Positions 20,213 to 31,459 of a stretch of DNA of 64,000 bases are shown here, in pieces. The position numbers and the translations under genes were made by a program. A model generated the notes under the pieces. The model was not told where the DNA came from, searched no databases, and was given only the letters and a program-made list of their open reading frames with translations. Origin of the DNA: Puccinia triticina (taxonomy: Eukaryota; Basidiomycota; Pucciniomycetes; Pucciniales; Pucciniaceae); NCBI RefSeq assembly GCF_026914185.1, contig NC_070561.1, positions 5,766,001-5,830,000 on the forward strand, read 5' to 3'. Positions within the stretch are counted from its first letter, which is position 1. The number at the start of each line of letters is the position of its first letter.

Positions 20213-20337
20213 CTGTCACCAGCGGGATTACCTTTATAACAAACAAAACTCTACCCATTTATACACTTACTCATAGTTGTGTACTTGATCTTGCTTCGAA
20301 TCATCAACGTCAACAGCTTATCTTAAAGTCTATTTTT

Positions 20338-23300
20338 ATGGTTCATACTCATTCACAGAACCCTGAAGTTATCCTCCCCAACTTCTCCGTTAGAGTTACT
20401 CCTCAAAGACCTCGGAACTATTTACAAATCCCTTCCCCATCGAACTCTACTGTATCTTCCTTTCACTCAGCAGATTCGTCCCTTTCTTTGTCTGACGACA
20501 ATCAAAGTTCTCACTCTATCGTCCCCGGCTCTTTCCCCTTGAATCCCACCCCTCAAACGTCTATCCCTCCCTTCAACCCGGTTCCACCATCCCCCTCGAT
20601 AAACTTTGCGATGCGCCCCGTGCTTCGGCCAACTGTCAAGCCTTCCCCGACTCCTGCCGTCAGTCCTCCTGGTCCTTCTGGCAAAGGGAAAGACTAAGCT
20701 GTTTCACCATCCCCCTTGCCATCGCCTTGCCTACCACCTCCCAAACGTCTTTTGCATGATGGAAGGAGCGGTGATGATTTACTTCGAAAGGTTCTGGAGC
20801 CAGGAGGCATCGATAGTTTGGACAAAGATTTTATCCAGCTTCTAATCATTTGAGCCCTTGACAACTCCAAGGCTAACCCTAATGTTGATTCTTCAGTATC
20901 CAATCACCTCAAGTGGCAACAGCTTGGCGAAAAACTCCAGCCACATTTGCTTCTGGACAGCACCAACTTTCCCCACGGGTCGGCTGCCTTGAAGGAAACA
21001 ATTGCAACGGTCACTTGGCGTGAAGATTACCTTGATCAAGATCTCTTTGAGGAAGATTCCGTCACTGCACTCGGGGTCTTGGCTGTCATCAAACAATCTA
21101 TCAACCCTGCTCTACGCTTATCTCTTCACGGCATGACGGCTCATGGCGCCTGGACTTCTTTGTCCCCTTGGTTTTTGCGGTCCTCCTGGTTGCTACTCCT
21201 GGGTCGCTGGGCTGATTTGACTCGGAAGACGGAAGATGTGTCTCACACCGCATCAACCAGCTTTGAACATTTCAAAAGGGAGCTGATTGATTTGGAGACG
21301 CACATGGGTGGTTGGACGACGGATAAGTTACTGTCCTTCATTTTTCACTCTGCGCTTTGTCAACACCATAGCGAAGTTGCTAACGCCATAGACTCTCGCA
21401 TGGCAATCTCTCCTGGACTTTCCGTGGCCGCAAACGACATTCTTAGCGTCACTTTGCGAGTCGATCAAGCTTCCAAACGTCGGGCCAATCATCCTACAGT
21501 AATGGCGTTGTCCACTCAACAGGCTCGAGACGGACGCTCCAGAGGATCGCGTGGCTCTCGTGGTTCCTTTGCTCGTGGCGGCCAGCCTCAATCGGGGGCT
21601 CGTGGTTCATTGCCGGCAGATGCTTGGGGATCCAAATCTATCACCCCCGAGTTTCCTTGCACCTTGTGCTGGGACTGGGGACACTGGGCCCCAGACTGTC
21701 CTCGCACCAAGAATGGACTTCAGCCACTCGAAGATCCGCGTCGAGTCAATCCAAACTGGAAGCCAAAGAAGTCCTCCGTCTTATTAAATCATTTGCAGAC
21801 TCTCAACAATTCCCTGGCTTCAATCTCGGCGGCTCCGGACAGATCCGAGGACGTCCTTGTCAACACAGGCGCTACCAATCATGTAACGTCGCGTCGTGAC
21901 CTTTTTGTTTCTCTCCAACCTACTGATATCCGGCTACGTGTGGCATCGGAAGAATGCCTTCCCGTAGAAGGGATCGGCGATGTTTTCATCAAGGGTTCCA
22001 ACGGTGTCCTTTGGTTGAGCAATGTACTTTTGTGCTCTTGGGTCAGCGTTACGGTTTTGTTGGTCGGTTTCTTTAATCAATGGGATGGCTGGGTTTTGTT
22101 CAATAATGGTTGATTTGTTTTCCATCAATTGGGTTCTCTCTTTCATTCGTACCCTGACAACTACAGATGGTTTATCTCACTCTCCAATTCTACTTTTCCT
22201 CCTGTTTCACCCCCAACATCAATTTCATCCTTGTCAAGTGTTTCCTCTCGTGTATGGCATTTACGTCTGGGTCATTTGGCAGTTTGCACTCTCAATTGCG
22301 CTATTCTGTATAATTCAGTTTATGGCCTGCCTGATTGGCGCTTTAATTCATCCGTGAAGAAATGCAACTCGTGCTTGATGGTGAAAAGCCGACATGTTCC
22401 TGTCTCATCTCCATTGTGTGATATTGTCAACAAACCTGGAGCCATCGTCTCAATAGACTTGGTTGGACCTTTTACTGAGGCGGTTGACGGCAGTGTTTAT
22501 GGGCTTGTCATTCATGATTTGTTTTCTCGAATGACTTCCACGTTTGGTTTAAATTGCAAAGCTGACACCTGTGACTCTGTCATCAATTGGATCCTTGATT
22601 TTGAAAAACACACCAATCTCGAGGTACTCTGTATTCGGTCCAATAATGGAGGAGAGTTCATCTCCAACAAATTCAATGACTTCCTGAAAAATCATCAAAT
22701 CCGGCATGAAATGTCAGTTCCACATGAGCATCATCAAAACGGAAATGTCGAGCGCACCAATCAATCCTTGTTGGACATGGCACGGACTTTTCTTGTTCAT
22801 GCGAAACTTCCGACTCAACTTTGGTTTCAAGCCCTCAAGCAAGCGACTTTTGTCTTCAATCGTGTTGTTCACAACGGTGCGACAAAAACACCGTATGAGA
22901 TTTGTATTGGTTCTAAGCCGTCTCTTGACATGTTACGCATTTTTGGCTGTCGCGCTTACCTACATAACATTAAATACCCCAAGCAGTTTGTTCCTTGGGC
23001 TAAAGATCTCATTCACGTCGGTGTTTCTGATGTCGCACATGGTTGGATTCTGTGGGACCCTGTCACCAATAAACTGGAACGTGGAGCGTCGGTTGCCTTT
23101 CATGAAAATGAACTTCCTTGCACGCTGTCTCATCCTGGCGAGTTAACTTCTGTCTTAAGTTCCATTACCGTTCAGCACCTCGGTGATTTCAGTTTAATGA
23201 AGGAGTTTGACATTCAGGATGCCTGTCTGGAGTCTGCAGTATCTGTTTTGCCATTCATTTCTGATGCACCGGATACATATCATCAAGCAGTCAACTCTGA

Positions 23301-24903
23301 ATCCAGTACTCATTGGCTGCGAGTGTGCAACAATGAAGTAGGCATGATGATCTCTCTTCATGTCTGGGATGAGGTTCCCATGTCGGCCCACTTTGATGTT
23401 ATCAACTGTCACTGGGTTTTTGCGCTCAAACGTAGTCAAGAGGGCGAGATCATTTGCTTCAAGGCGCGAATTGTGGCTCAAGGTTTTTGGCAGATTCATG
23501 GAGTTAATGTGGGCAAGACATTCGCCCCCACCCCAACATTCACATCGCTACGAGTTCTCCTGGCTATTGCTTCTCGTTTCTCTTGGCCGGTTGCATCTTT
23601 CAATGTCAAGTCTGCTTTTCTTCACAGCAACATCGATCACGATGTATACATCCGTCCTCCTCCCGGCGTGACTGTTTTGCCAAACTGTGTTCTCAAACTT
23701 TGTAAGGCTCTCTATGGAACCCGTCAAGCAAGCCGTTGCTGGTGGATTCACCTCAAGACTCGCCTTTCCTCCATTGGTTTCTTTCCAAATCTCGAGGATC
23801 AGTCTACTTACTCCTATCGCAATGGCTCAGACATGGCTTTCTTGTGGGTGCATGTTGACGACTGCATCTTCACCGCTAGCTCTAAGTCTAGTCTTCTTGA
23901 ACGACTCAAATCGAAACTTGACTCCGCTCTTGACTTAAAATGGGATCAACAGCTTTCCAGCATTGTTGGCCTAAGAGTACGTGAAGTTCCGGGTGGATTT
24001 CGTATTGATCAGCCACTTTTGGTCAGCAAGATCATGGGTTTGATTGCATCCAACATCAAGACTCGCACCCCTATTCTTTCTTCCGACCTGCTGTCTAATC
24101 TCTCTAAAGAAATGAACCAGAAATATTTATCCGTCATTGGTTGTCTTCTCTATCCGTCCCAAGGTTCCAGGCCGGACATCACCTTCGCCGTTAATCTTTT
24201 GGCGCAATTTTCAATGGCCCCTGATGATTCCCATTGGACCGCGCTAGATCATCTAGTTGGATATATTCGATTCACGGCGGCGGCGTCTCTGCCCATCATT
24301 GCAGTAGGAGATGTCTCTGATCCAATCAAGACCTTTGTTGACGCTAACTGGGGGGGCAAAGGATCTCGGTCTGTTCATGGTCTAATCTCTACGGTCTGGG
24401 GAGCGCCAGTTTCGTGGAACTCCAAACAACAGAATTGTTGTGCTTGCTCAACCTGTCAGGCTGAGTACATGGCCTTGTCTTTCACGTCTAAGGACGCCTG
24501 CTATGTATTCTCTCTGCTGTCGAAATTTTTCCCAATTCTTCCCCCACTCATTCTCTCCGATAACAAGGCTGCAGTTTACATCTCCAAGGACTGTGGTACT
24601 CGAAAAGAACATCGACACATCGATCGTGAATTCCATACAATCAACGAGCTAATTTACCAGGAGAAGGTTTGACTTGACTGGATTTCAACCAACAGCCAGC
24701 TCGCCGACATTTTCACCAAAGCTCTGGGGTGGAAGAAGGTCAATGAGTTTGCCACTCAGACAGGCCTGCGGTGCCCGTCACAAGCTATGGCTAGTACAGG
24801 GGGGACAGCATGCGCTAGCTGCAAGGGACATGCGCCCCCCGCATCTGTCCGTCTCCTTCCAGGCCCTAAGGATCCTTGTGATGATTGGTTCGACAGGAGT
24901 TAA
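20338..24903 (+). pseudogene. Copia-1 gag-pol polyprotein with four premature stops
   Basis: A single frame of about 1520 codons with no frameshift. Stops at 20695 (TAA), 20851 (TGA), 22111 (TGA) and 24670 (TGA); the natural TAA is at 24901. Gag ends with a zinc knuckle (CTLCWDWGHWAPDC). Protease has VNTGATNHVTS, so the catalytic Asp of D[ST]GA is Asn (21862). Integrase has the HHCC region (WHLRLGH ... CNSC), DLVGPF, RSNNGGEF (usual SDNGGE, Asp to Asn at 22642) and NVERTNQSLL. RT has FNVKSAFLHS (usual FDV, 23602) and VHVDD. RNase H has FVDANWGGKGSRS (usual DADW) and ends QLADIFTKALG. Apart from the stops and substitutions the architecture is complete, so decay is by point mutation only. Confidence 0.93.
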
Positions 24904-25138
24904 CCAACAATGCTTTATTTTTTTGGTTGATAGCGCTTTTCTGGATTCCCTCTGGTCGTTGAATTCCATCCTTTCCGGACTCATTCTTTGGATTCCTCTT
25001 TTCAACTGTCTCTTTCTCAGTATTTGGCTCAACTTGATTTTGTGTTTTTCTTTGTATTGTCTTATTTCCTTTTTGCATCTATTTCTTTATTCTTTTGGTG
25101 TTTTTCTTTTTCTTTTTGGTTTCTGTTTTTTGGGTTTG

Positions 25139-25151
25139 TTGAGGGGGGGAG
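25139..25151 (+). promoter_or_regulatory. Copia-1 polypurine tract
   Basis: TTGAGGGGGGGAG immediately before the 3' LTR, the expected primer for plus-strand DNA synthesis. Confidence 0.8.
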
Positions 25152-25383
25152 TGTTATGACATGTCATTTTAGGTATTACATTATCATCACGGTTTTACAT
25201 ATTTCTATTACATCATCTCAGGTTTTATTACATGTTTTCATTATGGTTTTATGTGTTTTCTTCTCACCAACCCAAGTACATAACTACTTTGTATATATAC
25301 TCTATTCACGGTGTGATCATATTCTTCCCTCTGGGGGAGTTTTTCCATCTCATCTCGCCGTATCCTGATATTTCTGCTCTTCA
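25152..25383 (+). repeat. Copia-1 3' LTR
   Basis: 232 bp, same length as the 5' LTR, four visible differences. Confidence 0.9.
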
Positions 25384-25388
25384 AGGAT

Positions 25389-26765
25389 TACTTCTCCATT
25401 GGGATCTGTTTGGAGCATTATAATTGTTTGTCACAGGCTTGTTCCTTTTCATGAATCTGTCTATGACTTCTTCAGCAATTATAACCATATCCTCAAAGCT
25501 CATTTCAGAAGCATCTCTTTTTTATCTGCTTTTAATAGCATGCTCAAGATTCTGGAGGGCATTACTTTAAAATCTTCTGATCACAAATGAGATATTGACT
25601 GAGCTCAGGTTGATAAGCTTTTAGTCTTAATCTTTGATTACCAAACCATTTATGGATCTTTCCCCCATCATAGGCAAAGTGATCACTTTCAAACTCCGGT
25701 TGCATTTTCCATTTCCAGTTCTCAGTGCAAAACTTATTTCTGATGGCATTCTTCCACCAGGCCCAAGATTTGTACCCATACTGGTCTCTGATGCCTAGGT
25801 ACCATTGCAGTGTCAGTCAACAGGATTTTTAATCTACTGATTATCATATTATTTAGCATCAAGTAATCTCTGACAAGGATATCAATGTTTTTGATCCAAA
25901 GCTCATGGTTATAAGGCAATTCTCCAGAGAATTTCTCCCAGTCTCCATTCTTAGGGATACCTTTCCACAATTCCTTCCTCATCTCAAAGTCTACTGCTCC
26001 ATGATCAATGTATGGGAATTCTTCTTGAGGATTTGCAATGGGAGTATTGCTTGCAGGTTTGGGGAAGTTATCTCTTGATGGTCTCTGGGGTTCAGGAGTA
26101 GGAACAGGAGGAGGGGCTCTGTGTTCCTGTTGTTGTTCATGATGGACATTCTGAAAGGGATTATTTTATAAGAGATGTGGGGGTTGTTCTCTGTCATCTT
26201 GTATTACCAAGGAATCCAGCTTTGAGTTCACAGAATTTACTACACAAGATATGTCACTGAATCTCCTCTTAGATTGTTCAAATCTGTTGTGCTCATATGC
26301 GTGAAGATCATTGATCTGATTACCAATGGATGAAAGATTGCTGCTCACTTTCTTCTCAAAATCCTTTAGGTTCTGACCAATTGTATCCATGTTGGAATGA
26401 CATTGGGATTCATTTACCAGAATCAAATCTTGAACTGTCTCAAATTTCTCATCTATGTGTTTTTTCAGTTGTTCTAACACATTGTTGTTCACTGTGGATT
26501 TCTCTCTGGCACTCTCACCTATGTTGTTCAGGATTTGGTCAAGTAAAAAGGGAATGAATTCATTCTTAAACAAATCAAGAATGGAATGATTCAAGACATC
26601 TTGAAAATTGCTTACACAAGATCCAAGAAGAGTACCAGGAATGGTTTCAACAGTACCAGATAATTCAGAGAGAAATTTAGAGAACAACACTTGTAATTTT
26701 TCTTCTAGAAACAAAGGACCATTCCTAGACATTTCAGTATTGAGATTATTGAGGAAAAATTCTCT
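25389..26765 (-). pseudogene. Gypsy-A gag capsid and coiled-coil remnant
   Basis: Minus-strand reading shows a long helical region (EEKLQVLFSKFLSELSGTVE, FIPFLLDQILNNIGESAREK, LDSLVIQDDREQPPHLL) of coiled-coil character, then a proline-rich linker and a capsid-like segment (MRKELWKGIPKNGDWEKFSG, ELPYNHELWIKNIDILVRDY, HKWFGNQRL). Several stops interrupt it. By position it corresponds to the coiled-coil plus Retrotrans_gag capsid of Gypsy-C. Gypsy-B has lost most of the capsid part. Confidence 0.7.
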
Positions 26766-26768
26766 ATT

Positions 26769-28067
26769 TCATGGGTCAGAGAGATTGACAATATCTAAAC
26801 TAAGGCCTAATGGGGAATCACTACTTAAGGAACTTTTGGGTAAGAATTCATCCAGTAAGGGCCTCTCCCTCTGGCTCTCCCGCTTCCATAGCCTCTCCTC
26901 ACTCCTTGTGTGGCTCTCATTAGATACTCTCCTATTTGTAGCACCCTCTGAGTGTTGTCCCGTGGGCGTCTCCAGCTCCTCTCCAATTGTCTTGAGGATG
27001 AGGGGGGGTTGTGGTCTGTGTACCTGTGCTGCGTGTGTGGATAATGGGGTCGATTGTACCTGCCAGTTTGATAATGCGGGTTGGGGCGGAACAACTGAAC
27101 CACCTCTTGCAGTATAGAAGCTGGTGGCGGCCTTACTTGGAGCGTCTGCGGCGGTGGCGGCGGCGGCATTGGAGGACCGTGGTATGTCTGGTTCTCTAGG
27201 CGCGGCTGTGTTTGCGGCTGTGGCTGAAACTGTGGATGATTGGAGGGGGTGGGACCCTGGAACTCCTGCGCCATAGCCCGTAGTTGAGAGCCCGTAGGTT
27301 CTGGCGTTGGCGTGGCTAGAATAGGCTGCTGACTGGCGTGCAGCACTACGGCTAGTTGCGAAGGAGGCCGGATCATATGCGCCGTAGAGTTCTGCAGTCC
27401 TGGGCCGTTGTTCTGAGTCATTAAGGAAGCTTCCAGGCTGTGTAGCTCGTCTCTGGGTATCCATTCTTGACAGAGACGGATACCGTTGTTCCTCCCAACT
27501 AGTTCTATTATCATCTCTTGGGTCAGAGAAACTTGGGACAGGAGGCGCCTCATAGTTAACGTGTTCTGCGCCTCCCTGGCGCGGACAAATAGGTCAAATT
27601 GTTTGTTGAACATGCTGATGAGGCTGGATAATTCCTCCTCTTCTGGGATAAGATCCATTGGGCCGGAGGATGCCTCCCGTCAAGGGCTCTGAGTGTACAG
27701 AAGGAGGGCTAGATTGGGCTGCGCCGTGGGTCTCATACCCTCTGGGCTGGTAGGCTGGGAGAGCTGTTGACTCGTTGGAGGAAAGTTCACCGTTAGATCT
27801 ATTTTCTCCCTGTTGATAGGCCGTGGAACTGGCGTGGATCTGCCCAATGCTAGGGCTATAGATGTCTCCCTCGGCTGTTATGGGGCCGGAGGGATCCCTG
27901 TATCTGGGGGGAGCGGCTCCTCTTCCGGTAGCTTGAGGAATTCCTCTTGCAGGGGCGGTAAGACTGACTCTAGCTCTTTGAAGCCGTTCTTCTGCGGCGG
28001 GAGTGAGGCGGTAGTAGAGGCGCTGTTCTGCTGAGAGGTCTCTGCCATTTCTAAGGTGGGGAGGCAT
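26769..28067 (-). pseudogene. Gypsy-A gag-frame N-terminus, overlapping ORF1
   Basis: The frame begins at ATG 28067 (MPPHLRNGRDLSAEQ), which lies inside the ORF1 intron, and is read through the unspliced acceptor. It is Ser/Ala/Pro/Arg-rich (PAYQPRGYETHGAAQSSPPS, MDTQRRATQPGSFLNDSEQR), is broken by a stop near 27594, then reopens at 27464 and leads via LSSDSPLGLSLDIVNLSDP into the coiled-coil gag. The same amino-acid style appears in Gypsy-B, Gypsy-C and Gypsy-D. It covers the same bases as ORF1 in another frame. Confidence 0.65.
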
Positions 28068-28638
28068 GGTGATTCCTTGTAAGAAAGAGGATAATCACTC
28101 AAGAAAAAGGAGAATTAAGAATTATTCAAGGTTAAATACCTAAGGGTTGAGATTTAGCGGAAATTCTTTTGATTTTCCTTGTGGCAGAAGACGATTTTTT
28201 CTTGATTTCCTTTGCGTTTGACTTCGCTGAGGAATTAGAGGTCCACTTGGCTATATTAACAGGAGCTATAGTCTTCTTTTGGCGAGTTTTCGGCGCTTTG
28301 GCAGTAGCTATAGGGGTCCACGAGGTGCTACTGATCAAGTTGCTGTTACACGGATCTGCTACTATTCTGTTGTTGTAGTTTTCTTTGTCTGCGCTTGTCT
28401 GCGCTGTCAAGAATTTTTTTACGCTCAATTGTGGTAATTGTAGATACAAAGGAGGAGAATCTTTTGAGCGCACTCCGTTTTTCTCTATCTCTTCTTGATC
28501 CAAAGATATAGAGGGTTCTGGGGAGGATAAGTCCGACGAAGGGATAAATAGCGGTGCGTAGGAGTCGCAATTCTGCACTTTCACAAGTACACAGGGCGTA
28601 ATTTTTCTTTTCAAGGGTTCAGTTAGGAAATTTATCAA
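26825..28638 (-). pseudogene. Gypsy-A ORF1 (spliced, frame A)
   Basis: Exon 1 runs 28638-28140 (MINFLTEPLKRKITPCVLVK; basic C-terminal half with KKKSSSATRKIKR). An 89-nt intron (28051-28139, donor GTATTT, acceptor CCACCTTAG) has its join in phase 1, giving Glu then MAETSQQN. Exon 2 reads NGFKELESVLPPLQEEFLKL and, after a TGA at 27682-27680 shared with Gypsy-B, MDLIPEEEELSSLISMFNKQ, TQEMIIELVGRNNGIRLCQE, WIPRDELHSLEASL, a proline-rich segment and an Arg/Gly-rich tail (RRGYGSGRARGRG) ending at 26825. Function unknown; the RGG-like tail suggests RNA binding (inference). It overlaps the gag frame throughout exon 2. Confidence 0.65.
28051..28139 (-). other. ORF1 intron of Gypsy-A holding the gag ATG
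   Basis: 89-nt GT-AG intron. The ATG of the gag frame (28067-28065) sits 17 nt before the exon 2 start, so splicing would delete it. Confidence 0.7.
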
Positions 28639-28826
28639 TATAGAATCAATTTTAGGATGTTTTTGAAGAATTTTGACGTTAGTAGGATATGTAGAAAGAT
28701 TTTTTTAGTGAATTTTCTAATTTTTATGAGTTTTTTGTTTGATTTAATCAGCATGATCAGTCCTTTGGCTCTTAAGCAGTCTAGAATTATGAAAAGGTGA
28801 GTAATTTTTCCAATGAGGCCCCCAAT

Positions 28827-28975
28827 TGTGAGCCTGAGTCTCTATAGTGACAGCAGGACACAAGAAAGAAGGGGGGAATATTTGGATTTCTTTGGATAAA
28901 GAAAATACAAATATAAGAGAGAGAGAGAAAGAGAGAGAGAAACTGAGCAGGATCAAGATAAGCAGATATTCAAGG
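28827..28975 (-). repeat. Gypsy-A LTR end (149 bp remain)
   Basis: Minus-strand LTR terminus (ends GACTCAGGCTCACA). The start of this LTR is missing; at 28975/28976 it is fused to the opposite-strand LTR of Gypsy-B. Confidence 0.85.
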
Positions 28976-29804
28976 ACTTCATATTCCGTTTTCTCATGCA
29001 ATTTTAACCCTAGTTACAACTTACCAATTCTTTGTAACTATACTCCTTCCCTGAGTTATTGAGTTGTAGTGCGCATGCGCAGTTGTGACGTGTCAGCACT
29101 ACCAGGCGCGCCAAACCACATGTACATATGTAGATTACATAAGCAAAGTGTGAAAATTTTTGTAGTTGGGATCTCCTTTTCCTGAGGCGGATCTACAGAC
29201 TCCAGCACACCAGAACCACACCCCAGATAACCCCAGGATCACCACCAAAGAGCTTACAACACTCCCAGTATACCTACTGTCACAGGCGCCTAGGATATTG
29301 ACAGTAAGTAACCTCTTTCACTGAACCTTGTTTATCTCAGAGGTACAACTCTGTGTCTTGCTTGATCTGCTCTTCTTTGCTGGCCTTTGCCTCATTCTTG
29401 ATCACAGGGCTGTCCCTGCTTAACATCATTCTTTGTCTGTGATTTTTGCAAGAAACAAACCACATAGGCTTCCCTTTAAAGAAACTTAACTATCCAGAAG
29501 GAAGCTAAAGAATTGTGGCTGGATTAAAATTATCCGATCCAGGATCCCTCCACGTTTCTTTGGTGAGAGGAGGCTGTGGCACTCTCTGGCACAGCTTGGC
29601 AGCACTCTTCTGAAGAGGTAGCATTGCCAGTGGATGTGCATTCCCACCAGAATAACCTTGAATATCTGCTTATCTTGATCCTGCTCAGTTTCTCTCTCTC
29701 TTTCTCTCTCTCTCTTATATTTGTATTTTATTTATCCAAAGAAATCCAAATATTCCCCCCTTCTTTCTTGTGTCATGCTGTCACTATAGAGACTCAGGCT
29801 CACA
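28976..29804 (+). repeat. Gypsy-B 5' LTR, start truncated
   Basis: Matches the 3' LTR from its position 106 onward, ending GACTCAGGCTCACA. Contains a CT-microsatellite (TCTCTCTCTTTCTCTC) before the end. It is followed by ATTGGGGGCCTCATTGG (29805-29821), the primer-binding region. Confidence 0.85.
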
Positions 29805-29989
29805 ATTGGGGGCCTCATTGGAAAAATTACTCACCTTTTCATAATTCTAGACTGCTTAAAAGCCAAAGGACTGATCATCCTGATTAAATCAAACAAAAAC
29901 TCATAAAATTTTGAAAATTCACTAAACAAATCTTTCTACTACCCTACTAACGTCAAAACTCTTCAAAAACATCCTAAAATTGATTCTAT

Positions 29990-30258
29990 ATCTGTGCAGA
30001 CTAGCGCAGACAAAGAAAACTACAACAACAAAGTAGTATCAGATCGGTGTAACTGCAATTTGATCAGTAGTACCGCGTGGACCCCTATAGCTACTGCAAA
30101 AGCCCTGAAAACTTGTTGAAAGAAGACTATAGCTCCTGTCAACATAGCCGAGTGGACCTCCAATTCCTCAGCGAAGTCAAGCGCAAAGGAAAACAAGAAA
30201 CAATCGTCTTCTACTACAAGGAAAATCAAGAGGATTTCCGCTGAATCCAAATCCTCAG
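29990..30258 (+). pseudogene. Gypsy-B ORF1 exon 1 remnant
   Basis: Corresponds to the second half of Gypsy-A ORF1 exon 1 (SADKENYNNKVVSDRCNCNL, TWTPIATAKAL-like) but is broken by TGA near 30117. It ends at a donor (CTCAG, GTATTA at 30259) followed by an 88-nt intron (30259-30346) in which the gag-frame ATG (30330) lies. Confidence 0.6.
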
Positions 30259-30346
30259 GTATTAAACCTTGAATAAATTCTTAATCTTCTTTTCCTGCCC
30301 AATTATCATCTTTCTTACAGGTAATTATTATGCCTCCCCACCTTAG

Positions 30347-31459
30347 AAATGGCAGAGACCTCTCAGCAGAACAGCCCCTCCGCTACCGCCTCACTCCCGC
30401 CGCAGAAGAACGGCTTTGAAGAGCTAGAGTTAGCCTTGCCACCTCTACAAGAGGACTTCCTCAAGCTCCCAGAGGAGGAGCCGCTCCCCCCAGATACAGG
30501 GATCCCTCCGGCACTCTACCATCTGAGAGAGACGTCTATAGCTCTGGCGTCAAACAGATCAACCCCAGTTCCGCGCCCAATAGAGAGGGAACAACTAGAT
30601 ACAGTGGAAAGCTATCCTCAGACAAGTCAACGGCCCTCCCAGCCTACCAACCCAGAGGGCATGAGACCCACCGTGTCTCCCAATCTAGCCCTCCTTCCGT
30701 ACACTCCGAAACCTTGACAGGAGGCGTCCTCCGGCCCAATGGATCTTATACCAGAAGAGGAGGAGCTATCCAACCTCATCAGCATGTTCAACAAGCAGTT
30801 TGACCTATTTGTCCGCGCCAGGGAGGCGCAGAACACGTTAACTATGAGGCGCCTCCTCTCCCAAGCTTCTATGACCCAAGAGATGATAATAGAACTTGTT
30901 GGGAGGAACAACAGTATCCGTCTCTGTCAAGAATGGATACCCAGAGACGAGCTACACAGCCTGGAAGCTTCCTTGATGACTCAGAACAACGGCACAGGAC
31001 CGCAGAACTCTACGGCGCATATGATCCGGCCTCCTTCGCAACTAGCCATAGTGCCGTGCGCCAGTCAGCAGCCTATTCTAGCCACACCAACACCAGAACC
31101 TACAGGCTCTCAACAACAAACTATGGCGCAGGAGTTCCAGGGTCCTACCCCCTCCAAAAATCAATAGTTTTGCCCACAGCCGCAAACACAGCCGCGCCTA
31201 GAGAACCAGACATACCACCGTCCTCCAATGCCGCCGCCACCACCGCCGCAGACGCTCCAAGTGAGGCCGCCACCAGGTTCTATACTGCGAGAGGTGGTTC
31301 AGTCGTTCCGCCCCAGCCCGCATCATCAAACTGGCGGGTACAATCCACACCATTATCCTCACACGCCGCAAGGATTTGCATACCACAATCCCCCTTATCC
31401 TCAAGGCAGCTGGAGAGGATCAGAGAGGAACTGGAGACGCCCACGGGACAACACTCAGA
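30347..31459 (+). pseudogene. Gypsy-B ORF1 exon 2 / overlapping gag frame
   Basis: Frame A reads MAETSQQNSPSAT (30349), NGFEELELALPPLQEDFLKL, a stop at 30715, then MDLIPEEEELSNLISMFNKQ (30739) to a TAG at 31165. Frame B from ATG 30330 (MPPHLRNGRDLSAEQ) stops at TGA near 30417 and reopens as MDTQRRATQPGSFLDDSEQR (30933-31459). Both frames match Gypsy-A and Gypsy-D. The foldback element interrupts the gene at 31460 and coding resumes at 32369. Confidence 0.65.

Larger units (their letters stand above)
19966..25383 (+). mobile_element. Copia-1: complete Ty1/Copia element
   Basis: 5418 bp with 232-bp LTRs (19966-20197, 25152-25383; TGTTATGACA...CTCTTCA), flanked by a perfect AGGAT target duplication (19961-19965, 25384-25388). 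The Gypsy-A sequence is continuous across the insertion. By eye the LTRs differ at four positions (C/T, A/T, A/G, C/T), so insertion is moderately recent. A half-tRNA primer site follows the 5' LTR, a polypurine tract precedes the 3' LTR, and one long polyprotein frame carrying four stops lies between. Order is gag, protease, integrase, RT, RNase H, as in Copia. Confidence 0.95.
15791..28975 (-). mobile_element. Gypsy-A: chromovirus-type Ty3/Gypsy, nested and truncated
   Basis: Read on the minus strand: 149 bp of LTR end (28827-28975), primer-binding region just inside (ATTGGGGGCCTCATTGG, near 28810-28826), ORF1/gag (25384-28640), zinc-knuckle remnant, RT-RNase H (17074-18483) and integrase (15791-17010). 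The 3' end of integrase, the chromodomain and the 3' LTR are gone; the break is at 15791 after HGRNAVE. Internal losses include the whole protease region (between GKDNLTTAL and NENKRKKFSF, by comparison with Gypsy-C) and about 80 bp near 18515. Three later insertions sit inside: MITE 16376-16591, solo LTR 19325-19849, Copia-1 19966-25383. Same subfamily as Gypsy-B, with near-identical RT blocks. Confidence 0.9.

Noticed and set aside
20198..20225. Possible tRNA-Met gene or fragment
   Set aside because: Only the anticodon-arm complement is present, directly after an LTR; it is a primer-binding site.
24674..25159. 161-codon frame after the Copia-1 polyprotein
   Set aside because: Different frame from the real polyprotein, which continues past the TGA at 24670 to 24901; the rest is LTR-proximal non-coding sequence.
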